NCBI GenBank assembly: GCA_003435055.1
Contig: QUMM01000019.1
Span: forward strand, 1-59,851
Direction of reading: 5' to 3'
Origin: Lachnospiraceae bacterium OF09-6
GTDB taxonomy: Bacteria; Bacillota; Clostridia; Lachnospirales; Lachnospiraceae
Length of the DNA: 59,851 nt
The position numbers and the translations under genes are program-made. The stretch's first letter is position 1, and each line of letters starts with the position of its first letter. Shown here piece by piece: positions 56,867 through 59,851 of this stretch. The notes below the pieces were generated by a model. It was given only the letters and a program-made list of their open reading frames with translations. It ran no database searches and was not told the DNA's origin.

Positions 56867-58568
56867 CTCTTCTCTCCTTTCTCTCATACTGGATAAATCG
56901 TTCTACAAAACCAGAAACATCTGTAATTCCACATTTTACTGCCAGATCGTACAGCGAAGTCTTTTTCAGATTCGCCTTTTGCGCCAGTTCCTCATTGGTA
57001 AGGATCGCTGCCGGCGTATCGTCTGCCAGGATCTGCCCATCTGCCAGTACTATGGCACGGTCAGTATACTCCAGCATCAGATGCATATCATGGGTAATCA
57101 TCATAATGGTAATCCCCGCTTCCTGATTCAGCCTCTTCAGGAATTCCATAATCTCTGTATAATGCCGGTAATCCTGTCCGGCTGTCGGTTCATCCAGAAT
57201 CATCATCTCAGGCTCCATTACCAGAATAGATGCAATGGTCACACGCTTTTTCTGACCAAAACTTAATGCTGAGACTGGCCAGTTCCGCATCTCATAGAGT
57301 CCGCAGATCTTCAATACCTGATTTACCCGCTCTTTGATCTCCGCTTCCGGGATCTGACGAATGACCAGACCTAATGCCACTTCATCAAAAATCATTGGTT
57401 TCGAGATCATCTGATTCGGGCTCTGCATCACAAACCCAATCTTCTCTCCCCGTTCTTTGATGCTCCAGTTCTTCATATCCTGACCACGATAGATCATACG
57501 TCCTTCTGTCGGTGTCAGGAAACCACAGATCAGGCTTGACATCGTAGACTTGCCCGCTCCGTTCTTTCCAACGATGCTCAACATCTCGCCTTTTTTCACC
57601 TGAAAACTGATATTCTGAAGTACCTGTTGTCCTGGCAGATAACCAAAATCTACCTGTTGAAGCTCCAGCAGTGTTTCGCCTTCCTGATGACGTGACTGCA
57701 CCGATGCTTCCTGATACCATTTCTGTGCTTTTCCTTCCATACCGGTCAGGTCAAAGGTCTCCACATGCTGTGGCTTACGCTCCTCCAGCACCGGTATATT
57801 CATATATTTACATGCAGTCAGATACAATGGTTCACGGATTCCTTCCGCTTCCAGAACAGACGTGGTAAGCAGAGCATCCGGCGTCATATCCGCTGCTATT
57901 TTTCCATCTCCAATCACAATAATACGATCTACATCCCGATAAAGCACATCTTCCAGACGATGCTCAATAATCACAATTGTTGTATGATCATTTTTTTGAA
58001 TCCGGTCAATCAAATCAATGGTTCTTTTTCCACTGGCCGGATCCAGATTCGCCAACGGCTCGTCAAATAACAAAATCTCCACCCGGTCGATCATGACTCC
58101 TGCCATGGATACCCGCTGCTTCTGCCCTCCGGAAAGTTCTCCCGGTGCATGATCCAGCAGCTTCTCCAGCTCCAGTTCTCTGGCTGTCTCATCTACTCTC
58201 TGATGCATTTCTCTCTGCGTAATACATTCATTTTCCAATGCAAATGCGATATCTTCTGCAACGGTCAGCCCTATAAACTGTCCATCTGTATCCTGTAATA
58301 CCGTTCCCACCATCTTGGACATCCCAAAAATGCCCTCTTTCTTCGGATCTTTTCCCTTTATCGTCAACGATCCGCTGCTTTCCCCCGGATACGAAAAAGG
58401 CACCAGCCCATTGAGACAATGAGCCAGTGTCGATTTACCGGAACCTGACGGGCCAACGATCAGTACCTTTTCCCCTGGATAAATCTTCAGATTAATGTTC
58501 TTCAGGGTCGGTTCTTTCTGGGCACGATATTTAAATGAATAATCCTTAAATTCTATAATCGGTTCCAT
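56844..58568 (-). CDS. ECF transporter ATPase, fused two-domain form
   Basis: 574 residues with two complete ABC domains. First: Walker A GPSGSGKST, signature LSGGQKQRV, Walker B LLFDEPLANLD. Second (from about residue 295): GKNGAGKST, signature LSFGQKKRV, LILDEPTAGQD-like. Between them about 60 residues of linker. The duplicated layout is as in YkoD. It lies between the S and T genes. Confidence 0.93.
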   Translation of the reverse strand: MEPIIEFKDYSFKYRAQKEPTLKNINLKIYPGEKVLIVGPSGSGKSTLAHCLNGLVPFSYPGESSGSLTIKGKDPKKEGIFGMSKMVGTVLQDTDGQFIGLTVAEDIAFALENECITQREMHQRVDETARELELEKLLDHAPGELSGGQKQRVSMAGVMIDRVEILLFDEPLANLDPASGKRTIDLIDRIQKNDHTTIVIIEHRLEDVLYRDVDRIIVIGDGKIAADMTPDALLTTSVLEAEGIREPLYLTACKYMNIPVLEERKPQHVETFDLTGMEGKAQKWYQEASVQSRHQEGETLLELQQVDFGYLPGQQVLQNISFQVKKGEMLSIVGKNGAGKSTMSSLICGFLTPTEGRMIYRGQDMKNWSIKERGEKIGFVMQSPNQMISKPMIFDEVALGLVIRQIPEAEIKERVNQVLKICGLYEMRNWPVSALSFGQKKRVTIASILVMEPEMMILDEPTAGQDYRHYTEIMEFLKRLNQEAGITIMMITHDMHLMLEYTDRAIVLADGQILADDTPAAILTNEELAQKANLKKTSLYDLAVKCGITDVSGFVERFIQYERKERRDVQNSEV

Positions 58569-58580
58569 ATGTGTTTATTC

Positions 58581-59134
58581 CTAATCTTCTTTTGACAGGC
58601 TGGAAGACTTACCACCAACTTTGGCATAACCAAGTGCCAGAAGTGTTCCAAGGATGCCTACTACAATAATGTTACCAAGGAATGCAAAAAATCCCTGTGT
58701 AAATACCTTATTGGCCGGTTCTGCATAGATTAAAATATCCAGCAGCGGTGCTACTACGATCCATGCAAGTGCATTGGCAATTACCTGAATCACATTGAAA
58801 CGAATCGCTTCTTTTTTGGCAAATCCACCTTCTTTGATAGAAAAATGTACTGCAAAAGCACCGATTACGATACCAAACAGTGCATCCGGAAATACCCAGC
58901 TCCACCATACGCTCCATAAAACAGCGCATCACCAAGAGCATGTCCCAGCAGCCCCATAATACCGCCAACTACCGGTCCGAATACAGCTGCAAAAAATGCC
59001 AGCAGTGCTGCTCTTGGCTGCAGTGCAGTGTTCGGAATAAATCCCAGTGGAATCTGAACTGTGGTCAATACAACAAACAGCGCAGTTCCAATACCGGTCG
59101 CTACGACTTCTTTGATACCAAACTTTGTTTTCAT
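58581..59134 (-). CDS. ECF transporter S component, UPF0397 family (frameshifted near 58903)
   Basis: 184 residues after adding one G near 58903 (GAYGG|SWVFPDALFG). KEVVATGIGTALFVVLTTVQ and ALLAFFAAVFGPVVGGIMG are the UPF0397 text; five to six membrane segments. These S proteins travel with a fused ATPase and a T protein, as here. The vitamin they carry is not known. Upstream, the leader has a hairpin CAGAGC-AATTA-GCTCTG but no riboswitch I can name. Confidence 0.85.
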
Positions 59135-59238
59135 AACAACGATCTCCTCTCTTTTTTATAATCAGAGCTAATTGCTCTGCAGGGTCTTTTGCCCCCACTC
59201 ATATTAACAAATTCTTTAAAAAAATACAACTGCCGCTA

Positions 59239-59274
59239 AAAAGAAAACAGAAACATGATTTTATCATGCTTCTG
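59239..59274 (-). terminator. terminator after the transposase
   Basis: On the minus strand CAGAAGCATGAT / ATCATGTTTCTG, 12 pairs with one G-T and loop AAA, then TTTTCTTTTT. Confidence 0.85.
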
Positions 59275-59304
59275 CCAGACTGTAGACAAACTTGGTGTTG
59301 GGGA

Positions 59305-59851
59305 TTATGCCCAGCACCATTTTTCTTTTAAAACTTCTTTTCTTTTTATTTTCTTCAAAAGCAACAAAAATTTAGCTGTGTTCCAACCTCGTTTTTCCAG
59401 GATCTTTGCCAGTTTTTTCAAATTCATGCATGCAAAGGTAAGCCCGGCTTTCATTTCCATCCGTGCTTTTCCTACATACTGCGTATATCGAAATCCATGC
59501 TGTTCTTTCGCTGTACCGAAGATCCGTTCTATGGTTTCTTTTCTTAACTGGTAGATCTGTCTGTTTCCGATCGTGTGCCGAATGTCTTCTGCCACTTCCA
59601 TGTATTCTTCCCATACATGACGTGTGATCAGTTTTACATGATCTTTGCTTTCTGTGCATTTTGAAAGATATTAACATTCAGCACAATGTTCACCGCAGCT
59701 TTTATACTCTTTATATCCATTTCTGTTTGTTGTACTGTATGTCAATATATGTGCTCCCGGACATATATAACAATCATAGTATTCATCATATGCGAATTCG
59801 TGTTTTCCGAAAAAGCCTTCTTTGGTCTTGGGACGGGTATACGGAAAAAGT
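59305..59851 (-). pseudogene. IS1182-like transposase, C-terminal part, broken
   Basis: Reading in from the right edge: PYTRPKTKEGFFGKHEFAYD, then a Cys-rich part (CYICPGAHI, CGEHCAEC), then a TAA at 59671-59673 where a sense codon (CAA likely) is expected, then YLSKCTESKDHVKL and the DDE end with RKETIERIFGTAKEQHGFRY. This is the C-terminal half of an IS1182-family DDE transposase. The N-terminal half is outside the window. The stop is in frame, so it is a substitution, not an indel. Confidence 0.8.

Noticed and set aside
59135..59250. TPP, preQ1 or other known riboswitch before the ECF S gene
   Set aside because: The leader is too short and lacks the conserved cores of those families; only simple hairpins are seen.
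1..59851. CRISPR arrays or prophage genes
   Set aside because: No regularly spaced direct repeats, integrase, capsid or terminase text was seen. The only mobile traces are the edge transposase and the REP-like palindrome.

Overview
The window looks like the chromosome of a low-to-mid GC, spore-forming Clostridia of the Lachnospiraceae type (Blautia-like, but the genus is not provable from here). The support is a YyaC-type spore protease, a large Bacillus-type SRP RNA, a split two-subunit transketolase, a clostridial Tad-like pilus locus, DUF5711/DUF5702/DUF5685 proteins, and several uroporphyrinogen-decarboxylase-family genes.

Layout. 1-353 carries two strong leftward promoters and a leader that look like the front of an rRNA operon lying off the left edge. 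354-3712 is a leftward cvpA / DUF5711 / LysM group, followed by yyaC (+). 4428-13462 is leftward core metabolism and replication: transketolase halves, recR-ybaB-dnaX, phosphofructokinase, malic enzyme, a malate/lactate dehydrogenase-family oxidoreductase and a FadR-type regulator with two visible operators. 13615-15780 (+) holds tRNA-Ser(CGA), a HAD phosphatase, SRP RNA and a predicted heavy-metal exporter. 15793-24567 is an accessory island with four UroD/MtaA-like proteins, two MFS permeases and a PucR-type regulator, with a long inverted motif upstream of the leading gene. 24593-31370 holds housekeeping genes (tadA, pepT, cobO, a class-A-like serine hydrolase, a D-2-hydroxyacid dehydrogenase, mtnN).

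31382-41521 is one long leftward Tad/Flp pilus operon under a near-consensus promoter: prepilin peptidase, tadZ, tadA, tadB, tadC, a 56-aa Flp pilin, DUF5702, TadE-like proteins, a second prepilin peptidase and an FHA protein. 41584-52190 is a sugar locus: an AlaX-type editing protein and a permuted GH3 enzyme leftward; a sugar ABC transporter, two NahK-like N-acetylhexosamine kinases and a sugar nucleotidyltransferase rightward. 52305-55994 is the least familiar part: a short Hsp70 without the C-terminal lid, a DUF5685 protein, a J-domain protein with an S/Y/G-rich repeat and Cys-rich tail, and a membrane zinc-ribbon protein. 55998-59134 is a leftward ECF transporter (T, fused A-A, S of the UPF0397 type). 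The right edge is a broken IS1182-like transposase.

Caution for any reader: fourteen genes carry fifteen single-base frameshifts. In every case adding exactly one base restores a full-length protein, and most sit in short G/C or other homopolymer runs. I read these as consensus sequencing errors, not as decay, and give the joined coordinates.
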